64,000 nucleotides of DNA, from the NCBI RefSeq assembly GCF_001721295.1, contig NZ_MDDS01000024.1, positions 175,924-239,923 of the forward strand, given 5' to 3'. Within the stretch, counting starts at the first letter, position 1, and the number at the start of each line of letters is the position of its first letter. Position numbers and translations under genes: made by a program. The DNA is from Sphingomonas turrisvirgatae (GTDB lineage Bacteria > Pseudomonadota > Alphaproteobacteria > Sphingomonadales > Sphingomonadaceae). Positions 1-10,974 of this stretch are shown here, piece after piece. The notes under the pieces were generated by a model. It had not been told where the DNA came from. It was given only the letters and a program-made list of their open reading frames with translations, and did not search any database.

Positions 1-356
1 CGATCGTCGGCGCTGGCGGCGTGACGCATCTCAGGCGCATTGCGGACCTGGCGAGCCTGTATCAGATCCGCACCGGCTGCCACGGCGCGACCGACCTGTC
101 GCCGGTGACGATGGGCACGGCGCTGCACTTCGACACCTGGGTGCCCAATTTCGGCATCCAGGAATATATGCGGCACAGCGAAGAGACCGACGCGGTCTTC
201 CCGCACGACTATCACTTCGCCGATGGCGAGCTGTTCTGCGGCGAGACGCCGGGGCATGGCGTCGATATCGACGAGGCGCTGGCCGCGAAATATCCCTACA
301 AGCCGGCGTACCTGCCGGTCGCGCGGCTGGAAGACGGCACGATGTGGAACTGGTGA
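1..356 (+). CDS. manD: D-mannonate dehydratase (ManD/RspA, enolase superfamily), C-terminal part
   Basis: The reading frame is already open at the window edge, so only about the last 117 residues are present. A GTG at 21 lies inside the protein and is not a start. The tail has the features of ManD-type enolase-superfamily dehydratases: a [11 protein letters not shown] stretch, the FGIQEYMRH segment, a [11 protein letters not shown] segment and a Trp-Asn-Trp end. Family members with this activity convert D-mannonate to 2-keto-3-deoxygluconate in the cytoplasm, a step of hexuronate breakdown. That fits the pectin genes further along the window. Some RspA-like relatives have low or different sugar-acid activity, so the substrate is inferred. 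The gene ends 59 bases before a GntR regulator on the same strand. Confidence 0.85.
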   Translation, partial: IVGAGGVTHLRRIADLASLYQIRTGCHGATDLSPVTMGTALHFDTWVPNFGIQEYMRHSEETDAVFPHDYHFADGELFCGETPGHGVDIDEALAAKYPYKPAYLPVARLEDGTMWNW

Positions 357-415
357 GGCGCGCTCGCCCCGGCCCGCCGCTTTGCGCGCTGGCGGGTTGG
401 CGCTAAGCAGCAGCG

Positions 416-1165
416 ATGACGCCCCCGCAGAAACTCTACCAGCGCATCGCCGACCAGATCGCGGGCGACATCGCGGCGGGGCGCTATGCCCCCGGCAGCC
501 GCCTGCCCGCCGAGCGCGACCCGGCCGAGACGTTTGCGGTCAGCCGCCCGACAGTGCGCGAGGCGATGATCGCGCTGGAGATTCGCGGGCTGGTCGGCGC
601 GCGCAAGGGTTCGGGCATCTATGTCGCGAGCCCCTTGCCCGGGACAGCCGGGCCGTCGCCCGAGCTGGACGTCGGCGCATTCGAACTGATCGAGGCGCGG
701 ACCTTGTTCGAGAGCGAGGCGGCGGCGTTGGCGGCAGCAGCGATCGACGAGGCGCAGCTGAGCGAACTGCGCGCGCTGCTGACCCAGATGGATGCCCATG
801 ACGAAGCCGGCGACGATCTGGCGGCGGACCGGCGGTTCCACATGATCATCGCCGAGGCGACGGGGAACAGCCTGGTGGCGTCGGCGGTCGCGCAGCTGTG
901 GGACGTACGCGAGCAGTCGCCGCTGTGCGTCCATATGTTTGCGCAGGCCCGCCGAGTTGGCGTGACGCCGCGCGCGAACGAGCACCAGCTGGTCGTCGAC
1001 GCACTCGCAGCGCGCGACCCGCAACGCGCGCGTGAGGCGATGCGCGCCCATCTGCGCCGCGTGACCGACGACCTGCTCGAAGCGACCAAGCTGGACCTGA
1101 TCCAGAAGGCGCAGGCTGACTATGCCGCGCAGCGCGAGCGGGTGACGGCGCGGACGGGGGTTTAA
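416..1165 (+). CDS. GntR-family regulator, FadR subfamily with FCD domain
   Basis: The 249-residue protein has an N-terminal winged helix-turn-helix (about residues 7-72, recognition helix around VSRPTVREA at 42-50) and an all-helical FCD ligand domain. Asp138, His142, His190 and His212 sit where FCD proteins hold a metal. Regulators of this type (UxuR, ExuR and relatives) respond to sugar acids or other carboxylates. Its position just after the mannonate dehydratase suggests control of hexuronate catabolism, but the ligand is an inference. The ATG at 416 gives a full-length N-terminus that begins right before the DNA-binding domain. The upstream context lacks a strong Shine-Dalgarno sequence. 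Confidence 0.88.
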   Translation: MTPPQKLYQRIADQIAGDIAAGRYAPGSRLPAERDPAETFAVSRPTVREAMIALEIRGLVGARKGSGIYVASPLPGTAGPSPELDVGAFELIEARTLFESEAAALAAAAIDEAQLSELRALLTQMDAHDEAGDDLAADRRFHMIIAEATGNSLVASAVAQLWDVREQSPLCVHMFAQARRVGVTPRANEHQLVVDALAARDPQRAREAMRAHLRRVTDDLLEATKLDLIQKAQADYAAQRERVTARTGV

Positions 1166-1174
1166 GGGCGCCCA

Positions 1175-1190
1175 ATCCGCAAACGCGGAT
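1175..1190. terminator. Small hairpin between convergent genes
   Basis: A 6-bp inverted repeat (ATCCGC, loop AAAC, GCGGAT) lies between the ends of the GntR gene and the oppositely directed binding-protein gene. It has no clear T-tract, so it is at best a weak bidirectional terminator. Confidence 0.25.
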
Positions 1191-1193
1191 CGA

Positions 1194-3177
<1,984 letters not shown>

Positions 3178-3181
<4 letters not shown>

Positions 3182-4689
3182 GCGGCTACTCCATCGCCGG
3201 CCGGGCGCGGATTCGCGGCCTGTGCCAGCACCTGTTCGGTGGTTTCATCGGCGCGCAGGTCGGCGGTGAGCCGCCCCCCTGCCATCACCAGGATGCGGTC
3301 GGCGAAGCTGCTCGCTTCGGCGAGGTCGGAGGTCGAGAACAGCACCGCCATCCCCTCCCCCGCCAGCACGCGGAGCGCTTCGAACATGTCGGTGCGCGCG
3401 CCGACGTCGATGCCGCGGCCCGGCTCGTCGAGCAGCAGCACTTTGGGTCCGGGCAGCAGCGAGCGGCCGATCAGCACCTTTTGCTGGTTGCCGCCCGACA
3501 GCGCGCCGATGGGCTGCATTGGCGAGGCGGTCTTGATGCCGAGCCGCCGAACCGCGCCCGCCGCCTCGTCCAGTTCGTCGCGCGGCACGATCCGGCCGAT
3601 GCGACTGAACCGCGCAAGGATCGAGAGGGTGAGATTGGGCGCGACGGCGAGGTTGGCGAAAATGCCCTCGCCCTGCCGATCCTCGGGTACGAACTGGACG
3701 CCATGAGCGAGGCGATCGGGCAGCGGCAGCGCGGCAAGATCGCGGCCGGCGACAAGGATCGCGCCGCTGGCGGGACGCGCGCCGCACACCGCCTCAAGCA
3801 ACTCGGTGCGGCCGGCGCCGAGCACGCCATAGATGGCGGTGACTTCGCCGGCGCGGACCTCGAGACCGGGTTCGTCCACGGCGAGACCGCCGCTGGCGCG
3901 GGGCACGCGCAGGTCACGGATCGCCAGCACCGGATCGCCCGCCTGCATCGCGCGGCGCACGATGGGTGCGCGCGCTTCGCCGAGCATGCGATCGACGATC
4001 CAGGCGACCGAGAAGTCGCCGCGCGCGGCGTGGGCGACGCGCTCGCCATCGCGCAGGACGGTGACATAGTCGCCGATCTGCTCGATCTCCTGCATGCGGT
4101 GCGAGATATAGACGATCGCGACGCCGGCGGCCTTCAGCTCCGCGATGACACGGAACAGCTGCTCGATCTCGACCGCGCTCAATGCCGAGGTGGGTTCATC
4201 GAGGATCAGGACCGAGACATCGCGCGCCAGGGCGCGGGCGATCTCGACCAGCTGGCGCTCGCCCATGCGCAGGTCGCGCACGCAGGTATCCGGATCGATG
4301 CCGGAGCCGAGGCGCGCGAGCAGGGCGGCGGCACGATCCCGCTCGGCCCGGCGATCGACCACGCCGCCACGCCGCGCGCCGTGGTCGACAAAGATGTTCT
4401 CGCTGACGCTCAAGTTCACGCATAGGCTGAGTTCCTGATGCACGATGCCGATGCCGAGCGCGGCGGCATCGCGGATCGACCCCAGCCGGACGGGCACGCC
4501 ATCGACCAGCAGCTCGCCGGCATCGGGCGTCTCGACCCCCGCGACGATGCGCATCAGCGTCGACTTGCCCGCGCCATTCTCACCGATCAGCACATTGACC
4601 GCGCCGGCATGCGCGTCGAAATCGACGCCCCTGAGCGCGCGCACGCGGCCATAGCGGCGCTCGATCCCCCTGGCGGCGACCTTGATCAT
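3178..4689 (-). CDS. Sugar ABC transporter ATP-binding protein with two ABC domains, RbsA-like
   Basis: The 503-residue protein contains two tandem nucleotide-binding domains, as in RbsA, MglA and XylG. The first has a canonical Walker A (GENGAGKST, near residues 37-45), a degenerate signature (LRMGERQLVEIARAL) and Walker B LILDEPTSAL. The second has a degenerate Walker A (GVLGAGRTEL), the family-typical signature SGGNQQKVLIGRSL and LLLDEPGRGIDVGA. One canonical and one degenerate site is normal for the family. It powers the import system encoded just downstream and lies 13 bases after the DUF2291 gene. Confidence 0.94.
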
Positions 4690-4702
4690 CGCGCGGCCCT
4701 GC

Positions 4703-5326
4703 TCAACGTTCGATCCGCTCGATCGCGAGCGGGGTGACGCGCAAGGTCGCGCCGGGTTGCGCCAGCGTCACGACGCCGAGGACATTCACTCGCTCGCCGG
4801 GCCGCAGCCGGGCCAGCGCCGGCCCGACCCCGGCAATCGCGCGGTCGGTCAGCCCCTGCCCGACCTCGGCAAAGGCAATCTGGTCGGGAAAGTCGTCGAA
4901 ATTGACGGCAGGGATTGCGTCGCGGATGGCGGTGCCGGACACCACCGGACCGGTCTGAACCTCGATATCGCCGGCCGGCCCAGCGATGACCAGCGCCCCA
5001 CGCGGCCGATCGCGCGCGATGCTCTTCACGACGCCCGAAGCCTGAGTCACGAACGTCCAGGGCGACCCTTCGCCCGCGCGGGTGCCGCGCGTCTTGCCGA
5101 GCTCATCGAGCTTGCCCGCCTGCAACGTTTCGAGCGGGACGGCGCGGGCGCGCAGTTCGCTGATCGTTTCGGGCGTCCACAGCCCGGCGACATAGGCGGT
5201 GGCGTCGAACTGACCGCCATGCGCATCGCGGATGCGGCGTGCCTCTTCCACCGGAACCACGGTGCATGCGCCGAGCGCCACGACCAGCGACAGCGTCGCT
5301 GCAGTTCGCCATGCCATTCGCCGCAT
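4703..5326 (-). CDS. DUF2291 family lipoprotein associated with a sugar ABC transporter
   Basis: The 207-residue product starts with a lipoprotein signal peptide ending in a Leu-Gly-Ala-Cys lipobox (Cys at residue 21), so it should be anchored facing the periplasm. The rest resembles the DUF2291 family of predicted periplasmic lipoproteins, which recur next to RbsABC-type transporters but have no agreed function. Here it sits between the DeoR regulator and the ATPase with a 13-base gap, so it is part of the import operon. An accessory role in ligand delivery or transporter assembly is inferred only from this linkage. Confidence 0.75.
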   Translation of the reverse strand: MRRMAWRTAATLSLVVALGACTVVPVEEARRIRDAHGGQFDATAYVAGLWTPETISELRARAVPLETLQAGKLDELGKTRGTRAGEGSPWTFVTQASGVVKSIARDRPRGALVIAGPAGDIEVQTGPVVSGTAIRDAIPAVNFDDFPDQIAFAEVGQGLTDRAIAGVGPALARLRPGERVNVLGVVTLAQPGATLRVTPLAIERIER

Positions 5327-5369
5327 CCGTCCCCTTTCCTGCCGGCATCGCGCCGGCGGCTGCCTGCGC

Positions 5370-6152
5370 TCAGACCACCGTCAACTTAAGCCCGGACGCT
5401 TCGAGCGCCTGGGCGTCGGCATCGGCGATGCCGTCGTCGGTGATGAGCATGTGAATCCGGTCGATGCCGCAAAGGCTGGTGAACGAGCGCCGGCCGATCT
5501 TGCTTGAATCCGCGACCAGCACGACCTGTTCGGCCGAGGCGATCATCGCACGCTTGACCGAGATGTCGGCAAGCGCAGGATAGGTGAGCCCCGCGTCGAT
5601 CGAAACCGCGGCGGTCGCCAGAAACAGCTTCTGGACATAGAGCCCTTCGAAATATTGCGCCGACTTGTCGCCACTGAGCGAGAGGGTCGGCGCCTTGAAA
5701 TGCCCGCCGGGCATATGGACGTCGCACGACGGCAGCGCGCCCAGCATCAGCGCGATGTTAAGCGCGTTGGTGATGACGGTCAGCCGTTCGCGCTCCATGA
5801 GGTTGGCGGCGACTTCAGTGGTGGTGGAGCCGGAATCAAGGATGATCGTCTCGCCATCCTCGACCAGCGCGGCGGCGGCGGCACCGATGCGGCGTTTTGC
5901 CTCCATATTGACCAGGTGATGCAGCGCCATGGCGCGCACCTGTTGCTGCGCCGAACGCAGATAGGCGCCGCCATGCTCGCGCACGATATGCCCGTCCGCC
6001 TCGAGCCGTTCGAGGTCCTGACGGATCGTCACGTCCGACACCGAAAAGGCGTCGGCGAGCGCGCGCACCCGCGCGCTGCCCTCTTCCTGGATCCACTCCA
6101 GGATCTTTTGCCGCCTGGCCCGCGACAAGATGTTCGAGCTGCCCCGCGCCAT
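5370..6152 (-). CDS. DeoR/GlpR-family transcriptional regulator
   Basis: The 260-residue regulator has an N-terminal DeoR helix-turn-helix (about residues 8-62, with VSDVTIRQDLERLEADG) and a C-terminal sugar-phosphate sensing domain with the conserved DSGSTT and ADSSKIG segments. DeoR proteins usually repress sugar-uptake operons until a phosphorylated sugar intermediate binds. The start chosen is the ATG at 6152, preceded by a strong GGAGGGA ribosome site; an upstream in-frame extension to 6248 is arginine-rich and lacks such a site. It is the first gene of the leftward operon with the lipoprotein and ABC genes, so it probably regulates its own operon. Confidence 0.88.
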   Translation of the reverse strand: MARGSSNILSRARRQKILEWIQEEGSARVRALADAFSVSDVTIRQDLERLEADGHIVREHGGAYLRSAQQQVRAMALHHLVNMEAKRRIGAAAAALVEDGETIILDSGSTTTEVAANLMERERLTVITNALNIALMLGALPSCDVHMPGGHFKAPTLSLSGDKSAQYFEGLYVQKLFLATAAVSIDAGLTYPALADISVKRAMIASAEQVVLVADSSKIGRRSFTSLCGIDRIHMLITDDGIADADAQALEASGLKLTVV

Positions 6153-6262
6153 CGATCTTCCCTCCGTCTGCGCGCCTGGGATGGCGGCAAGGGACGACGG
6201 ATACAAGCCGGCAGCCCGCGCGCGCCGCGAAGGTTCGTCGACGCGCACGGGCTTTGTGCCGC

Positions 6263-9127
6263 TCAGAAGCCGACGCGCACGCCGGCGGTGATCGTCCGCC
6301 CGACGCCGAACAGGGTCAGCATGCGGTCCGATGCAACATCGGCGAAGCGATCCTGCTTTTCGTTAGTAAGGTTGATGCCTTCCAGCGAGAGCGTGAGGAA
6401 GTCGGTCACCTTGTAGCTGATCGACGCATCGAAATAGAGCGATTCATTGGTGCCTTCGAACACGTTGCCGGTGCCGCTGGGGCCGACGACGAACGGGCTG
6501 CGATAGGCGCCCGACACACGCGCGCTGAGCTTCGAATCCTCATAGTAGAGCGTGCCGTTGGCCGAGCGCTTGGACAGGTTATAGAGCTGACCCGGCAGCG
6601 CGGCGACGTTGGTGAGCGGAACCGCACCGGCAGCGTTGACGGTGGTGCCCGGCCCCTGCACGCTATAGTCAGCGCTGGACGACACGAAGGTCGCGTTGGC
6701 GATCACGCCGAAGTTCTTGAGGAAGCCCGGCAGGAACCACAGCGGCGTCTGGAAGGCGACTTCGAACCCGTCGATCTTGGCGCCGGTGCCGTTGACGATC
6801 GAGGCGATCGTCCAGGGCGCACCCTCGACATTGGTGGCAGCGGGTGAGCTGGGGTTGATGATCGAGGTCGGCAGCCCGGTCGACGCATAGGTGCCGGTCG
6901 TGCTGCGCGCGATCGGGAAGCTCTGCACGTCCTTCTTGAAATAGGCGACCGAGAACAGTGCCTGGGGGCGGAAATACCATTCGATCGCAAGGTCGTAGGA
7001 CGAAGCGCGATAGGGATCGAGGAACGGGTTGCCGAAGCTGACGCGATAGTTGAAGCCGTCGACCGAGCCGCCGGGCGTCAGGTCGCCCAGTTCAGGCCGC
7101 GTCATCACTTCGGATGCAGCGGCGCGGATCACGACATTCTCGATCGGGGTGAGCGAGAAGTTGAACGCGGGCAGCCAATCCTCGTAATCGCGGTCGATCG
7201 TGACGACGGTGCCGCTGTTGTAGCCGCGCGAATTCTGGTCGGTGCGCGCGTAGCGGATGCCCGCATTCACCGAATAATCCATGCCGAACATCTGGCCGCT
7301 GGCGTCGAACTGCAGGAACGCGCCCTTGGTCTCTTCGATGACCCCACGCGTGCCGCCTTCGTTGAGGCGCGGCGTGATGCCATAGAGGTTGGTGTAGGCG
7401 GCGGCGGCCGGCAGGTTGGCGACCAGCCACGAGGTCGTCGTGCCCGGCGCGGCGTTGGCCGAAGCCGGCAGATTGTAGAGCGAGGCGAGCGCCGAGGTGA
7501 CCTGATAGCCATAGACGGCGCTGGGGCCGAACACCGAGGTCGGTGTGCAGGTGACCGTTCCCAGCACCACGTCGCGCGTCGGCGTGTTCACCGACGGGCA
7601 GATCACGGTGTTGCGGTCCGAACCGACGCGATCGAATTCATAGCGGCGATAGAAGCCGCCGCCGCTGACCTTGAAGTCTTCGGTCACCTGCCATTCCGCA
7701 GAGCCGGAGAAGGTGCGGAACTTGTTATCGACGCGCGAAAGGCTGTCGCGAATCTCGGTGATCTGGAAGCTGGCCGGATCGGTGACGCTGGTGCCGAACG
7801 CGATCACCGGGCGGCGCATGTCGGTATAGTCGTACTTGAAGCCCTGCGCGTCACGATCGTCGAACATGATCGCGGTTTCGCGCGGCACATCGCTGGTCGA
7901 TTTGGACAGGCCGGCGAGCAGGTGGACGCGGAAGCTGTCGGAGAATTCATGGTCGAGCTTGCCGCTCAACTGGTAGAATTCGGTGTTCATGTCGCGCTGA
8001 TAATGTTCGGTGCGGACCCAGGCGTCATTGAACGTGCCGGTGACCATCGTGCGGTTGGGCACGCCGCTGAGCGAGGACGCTTCGTCGCGGACGGTGAAGT
8101 TCACGACGTCGACCGCGCGTTCGTTGCCGCGGAACAGCACTTCGGCGGTCTGGAAGTCCTGAAGCTCGTCGAACTTGGAATAGAGCGCGTCGATCGACAG
8201 CTTCGTGCGCTCGGTCGGGGCAAGCTGGAAGCTGCCGGTGACACCCAGCCGCTCGCGATAGCGGCGATCGTCGACATAGCGCGGAATGCGCGGGTGGAAG
8301 GCGAGCGCGGCCTGGTTGCAGATCGCACTCGGCACATAGCTGCCGCCGCGATTGGGCGTGGTCCAGCACGGCGTGCCGTTCACCGAGTCGAAGGTCGATT
8401 GCGCCCAGCGCACGGTGTCGTGGCCGGTTTCCTGCGAATAGGTCTTGGAATAGGCGACCGAGACGTTCGCGCCCCACACGCCCGACGGCGCCTTGTACGA
8501 GATAAGGCCGGCGACGCGCGGCTTCACCTTTTCGGTATTGCTGTTGTACACGCCCTGCGCGTTGAGCGCGACGGTTAGGCCATGCTTGCCCGCCAGCGGA
8601 TTGCCGGTGTTGAGGTCGACCACCGCACCAAGCGAGCCTTCGTCGAGCGAGGCTTCATAGCTTTTGTGCACGACCAGGCTGTTGAACAGTTCGGACGCGA
8701 AGATGTTGAAGTCGAACGAGCGGCTGGCATTGTCCGCGCCGGCGGCGATGGTCTGCAGGCCATTGAGGCGGACCGCGGTGAACTGCGCGCCCAGGCCGCG
8801 GACCGAGATGCGACGCCCCTCGCCGCCCTGGCGTTCGATCGCGACGCCGGGAATGCGCTGAAGCGATTCGGCGAGGTTCTGGTCGGGGAACTTGGCGATA
8901 TCCTCGGCAACGATGGCGTCGACCAGCGAGGCGGACGAGCGCTTGACCTCAAGCGCCTGGTTGAGCGAGCTACGGAAGCCGGAGACGACGATCTCACCCT
9001 CGGCCGCCTGCTCCTCGGCCGTCGGGCCTTCCTGGGCATGCGCGGCATTGGCCATCGCCAGCGCCATGGTAAGCGCCGATGCGGTCGCCAGGCGCGCGCG
9101 GTTCGACAACAAGTTCCGATAAGCCAT
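6263..9127 (-). CDS. TonB-dependent receptor, Caulobacter/Sphingomonas type
   Basis: The 954-residue outer-membrane receptor starts with a signal peptide (cleavage near AHAQ, residue 31). A plug domain follows with a TonB-box-like EGEIVVSGFR segment, the LAESLQRIPGVAIER motif and an RGLGAQFTAVRLNG stretch. The remainder is a 22-strand-type barrel ending in the aromatic sequence VRVGF. It matches the TIGR01782-type receptors that import oligosaccharides with TonB-ExbBD energy. The start at 9127 has a GGGGGAGGT ribosome site; the open frame continues upstream to 9925 but that part overlaps the divergent gene and is not receptor-like. The pectin genes nearby suggest an oligosaccharide substrate, which is not proved. 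Confidence 0.92.
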   Translation of the reverse strand: MAYRNLLSNRARLATASALTMALAMANAAHAQEGPTAEEQAAEGEIVVSGFRSSLNQALEVKRSSASLVDAIVAEDIAKFPDQNLAESLQRIPGVAIERQGGEGRRISVRGLGAQFTAVRLNGLQTIAAGADNASRSFDFNIFASELFNSLVVHKSYEASLDEGSLGAVVDLNTGNPLAGKHGLTVALNAQGVYNSNTEKVKPRVAGLISYKAPSGVWGANVSVAYSKTYSQETGHDTVRWAQSTFDSVNGTPCWTTPNRGGSYVPSAICNQAALAFHPRIPRYVDDRRYRERLGVTGSFQLAPTERTKLSIDALYSKFDELQDFQTAEVLFRGNERAVDVVNFTVRDEASSLSGVPNRTMVTGTFNDAWVRTEHYQRDMNTEFYQLSGKLDHEFSDSFRVHLLAGLSKSTSDVPRETAIMFDDRDAQGFKYDYTDMRRPVIAFGTSVTDPASFQITEIRDSLSRVDNKFRTFSGSAEWQVTEDFKVSGGGFYRRYEFDRVGSDRNTVICPSVNTPTRDVVLGTVTCTPTSVFGPSAVYGYQVTSALASLYNLPASANAAPGTTTSWLVANLPAAAAYTNLYGITPRLNEGGTRGVIEETKGAFLQFDASGQMFGMDYSVNAGIRYARTDQNSRGYNSGTVVTIDRDYEDWLPAFNFSLTPIENVVIRAAASEVMTRPELGDLTPGGSVDGFNYRVSFGNPFLDPYRASSYDLAIEWYFRPQALFSVAYFKKDVQSFPIARSTTGTYASTGLPTSIINPSSPAATNVEGAPWTIASIVNGTGAKIDGFEVAFQTPLWFLPGFLKNFGVIANATFVSSSADYSVQGPGTTVNAAGAVPLTNVAALPGQLYNLSKRSANGTLYYEDSKLSARVSGAYRSPFVVGPSGTGNVFEGTNESLYFDASISYKVTDFLTLSLEGINLTNEKQDRFADVASDRMLTLFGVGRTITAGVRVGF

Positions 9128-9198
9128 CGAGCACCTCCCCCAATCCGGCCCTGCGGGCCTGTCGTGATACGAACAGCGCATGCTGCCACGGCCGTCAT

Positions 9199-9212
9199 TG
9201 CGACCGGTGTCA
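9199..9212. promoter_or_regulatory. Candidate operator TGCGACCGGTGTCA
   Basis: This site differs at two positions from the ideal palindrome TGACACCGGTGTCA. It lies 72 bases upstream of the receptor start at 9127. The same motif recurs at 9390 and 23192, always between divergent pectin-region genes. A central CG flanked by short arms is typical of LacI-family operators, but the regulator is unknown. Confidence 0.45.
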
Positions 9213-9389
9213 TCGGTACGCCCGGCGCAGGCGACCGTCAATGAAAAACAAATAAACGAAAGGGGGATATCGGCCATCTCTCCGCAAAGGAGCGTTCTTG
9301 GAGGCTCGGAGACTGCACAATAGGGGCAAGCTGACCAAAGATCGAAGACAAACGCAACCAAATTGGATTGCATGAAGCTCGCTTTTGCG

Positions 9390-9403
9390 TGACACCGGTT
9401 GCC
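9390..9403. promoter_or_regulatory. Candidate operator TGACACCGGTTGCC
   Basis: The left half matches the palindrome TGACACCGGTGTCA exactly, and the right half is degenerate. It lies 82 bases upstream of the Sde182-like start at 9485 and forms a pair with the site at 9199. Confidence 0.4.
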
Positions 9404-9484
9404 CGAAGCCGTGCTGCTGGGGAGCCGACAGGCAAAGCGCAGCACGGATCGATAAGCGCACCAGCGCGAACAAACCGGGAGAGC

Positions 9485-10972
9485 ATGATGCGAAAAGCTT
9501 TCACACCGATGTGCGCGATCCGCAGCGCGGCAGCGCCGCTGGCCATCGCCGCATTGATGCTGACGCCGCCGCTTGCCGCCGCGCAGGCGCGCGACTCCGC
9601 GCGCGATGCGTCGCCGAGCGAGGCGGTCGCCCGCGTCCAGCCGCGACTGTTCGTGCTGACCGATATCGGCGGCGATCCCGACGACAAGATGTCGCTGGTG
9701 CGGCTGCTCACCTATTCCAACCAGATCGATATCGAGGGGTTGGCGGCGACTCGCAACAGCGCGGGCGTGTTTCCCGAGCTGATCGAGAAAGTGGTCGACG
9801 CCTATGCCAAGGTGCGCGGCAATCTGGCGCTGCACGAACCCGGCTTTCCCGATGCCACGACGATCCGCGCGGGGATCGTCGCCGGACCCAGGCTCGACGG
9901 CGTCGCGGCAGTTGGCAAGGGGCATGACAATGCAGCATCCGACGCGCTGATCCGGGCGGTCGACCGCGCCGATGCGCGGCCGTTATGGGTTGCGGTGTGG
10001 GGCGGGCCGGCGGTGCTGGCGCAGGCGTTGTGGAAAGTGCGCGCGACGCGATCCAAGGCAGCGCTCGACCGCTTCGTCGCCAAGCTGCGCGTCCATGCGA
10101 TTTCGGACCAGGACGATAGCGGGCCGTGGATCCGGCGCGGGTTTCCGGGGCTGTTCTACATCGTCAATCCCGGCAACACCTTTCACCATTCGACCTGGAT
10201 CGGGATCGGCGGCGACTACTTCCACGGCCGCTTCACCGGTGCCGACTGGTCGCTGGTGACCAACGAGTGGCTGGAAACAAATGTCCGCGCCAAGGGGCCG
10301 CTGGGTGCCGAATATCCGCGATGGAAGTTCATGATGGAGGGTGACACGCCATCCTTCCTCAATCTGATCGACAATGGGCTGAGCGTGCCCGAACGACCCG
10401 ATTGGGGCGGCTGGGGCGGCCGCTACGAACTCTACACCCCGCGCATGCAGAAATGGTTCCTGGCGCCCGAGACGCGCCCGATCTGGACCGACGCGCAGGA
10501 CGAGGTGCTGGGGCATGACGGCAACTGGCACCAGTCGATCTATGCCACGGTCTGGCGCTGGCGGGCGGCCTATCAGAACGACTTCGCCGCGCGGATGGAC
10601 TGGACGGTCAAATCCTATGCGCAGGCCAATCACCCGCCGATCGTGAAGCTCGCGACGCCCGCCTATGTGAAGGCGCGGGCCGGCGAGCGAGTCGAGTTCA
10701 GCGCCGCGGGGACAAGCGATCCCGATGGCGACGCGCTGTCATACGAGTGGTTCGTCTATGAGGAGCCGGGCACGCGCAGCATGTCGAGTTCGAACACCGG
10801 CCTCAAGCATGTCGTCGCCGATTTCGACCGGCAGCAGGCACACCTAGTGGTCAAGCGGGATCGCGTGGTGCGCCCCGGCACCGGCACGATGCACGTCATC
10901 CTGGCCGTGACCGACCACGGCACGCCGCGCCTGACCCGCTACAAGCGAGTCATCATCGACGTGGTGCCCTAG
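9485..10972 (+). CDS. Secreted Sde182-like protein (DUF1593, nucleoside-hydrolase-like fold)
   Basis: The 495-residue protein starts with a signal peptide (cleavage after AAAQA, about residue 35). The main domain belongs to the DUF1593 / Sde182 nucleoside-hydrolase-like family. Its [10 protein letters not shown] segment (Asp60, Asp66, Asp67) resembles the calcium-binding aspartates of nucleoside hydrolases. The last about 100 residues form a beta-rich domain ([21 protein letters not shown]) like the C-terminal domain of Sde0182. Members occur with polysaccharide-degrading genes, and Sde182 was described as cellulose-binding; the reaction is not established. Tandem ATGs at 9485 and 9488 follow a GGGAGA ribosome site. 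The gene ends 2 bases from the end of its convergent paralogue. Confidence 0.85.
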   Translation: MMRKAFTPMCAIRSAAAPLAIAALMLTPPLAAAQARDSARDASPSEAVARVQPRLFVLTDIGGDPDDKMSLVRLLTYSNQIDIEGLAATRNSAGVFPELIEKVVDAYAKVRGNLALHEPGFPDATTIRAGIVAGPRLDGVAAVGKGHDNAASDALIRAVDRADARPLWVAVWGGPAVLAQALWKVRATRSKAALDRFVAKLRVHAISDQDDSGPWIRRGFPGLFYIVNPGNTFHHSTWIGIGGDYFHGRFTGADWSLVTNEWLETNVRAKGPLGAEYPRWKFMMEGDTPSFLNLIDNGLSVPERPDWGGWGGRYELYTPRMQKWFLAPETRPIWTDAQDEVLGHDGNWHQSIYATVWRWRAAYQNDFAARMDWTVKSYAQANHPPIVKLATPAYVKARAGERVEFSAAGTSDPDGDALSYEWFVYEEPGTRSMSSSNTGLKHVVADFDRQQAHLVVKRDRVVRPGTGTMHVILAVTDHGTPRLTRYKRVIIDVVP

Positions 10973-10974
10973 GG

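Larger units (their letters stand above)
9128..9484. promoter_or_regulatory. Divergent control region between TonB receptor and Sde182-like gene
   Basis: This 357-base gap separates two divergently transcribed secreted-protein genes. Its middle part (about 9238-9375) is noticeably richer in A and T than the surrounding genes, as expected for a double promoter region. Two related palindromic sites (9199-9212 and 9390-9403) lie 72 and 82 bases upstream of the respective start codons. No convincing -35/-10 pair was found on either strand. Confidence 0.55.

Noticed and set aside
9128..9925. N-terminal extension of the TonB receptor frame
   Set aside because: It overlaps the divergent Sde182-like gene. 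The true signal peptide and ribosome site are at 9127.
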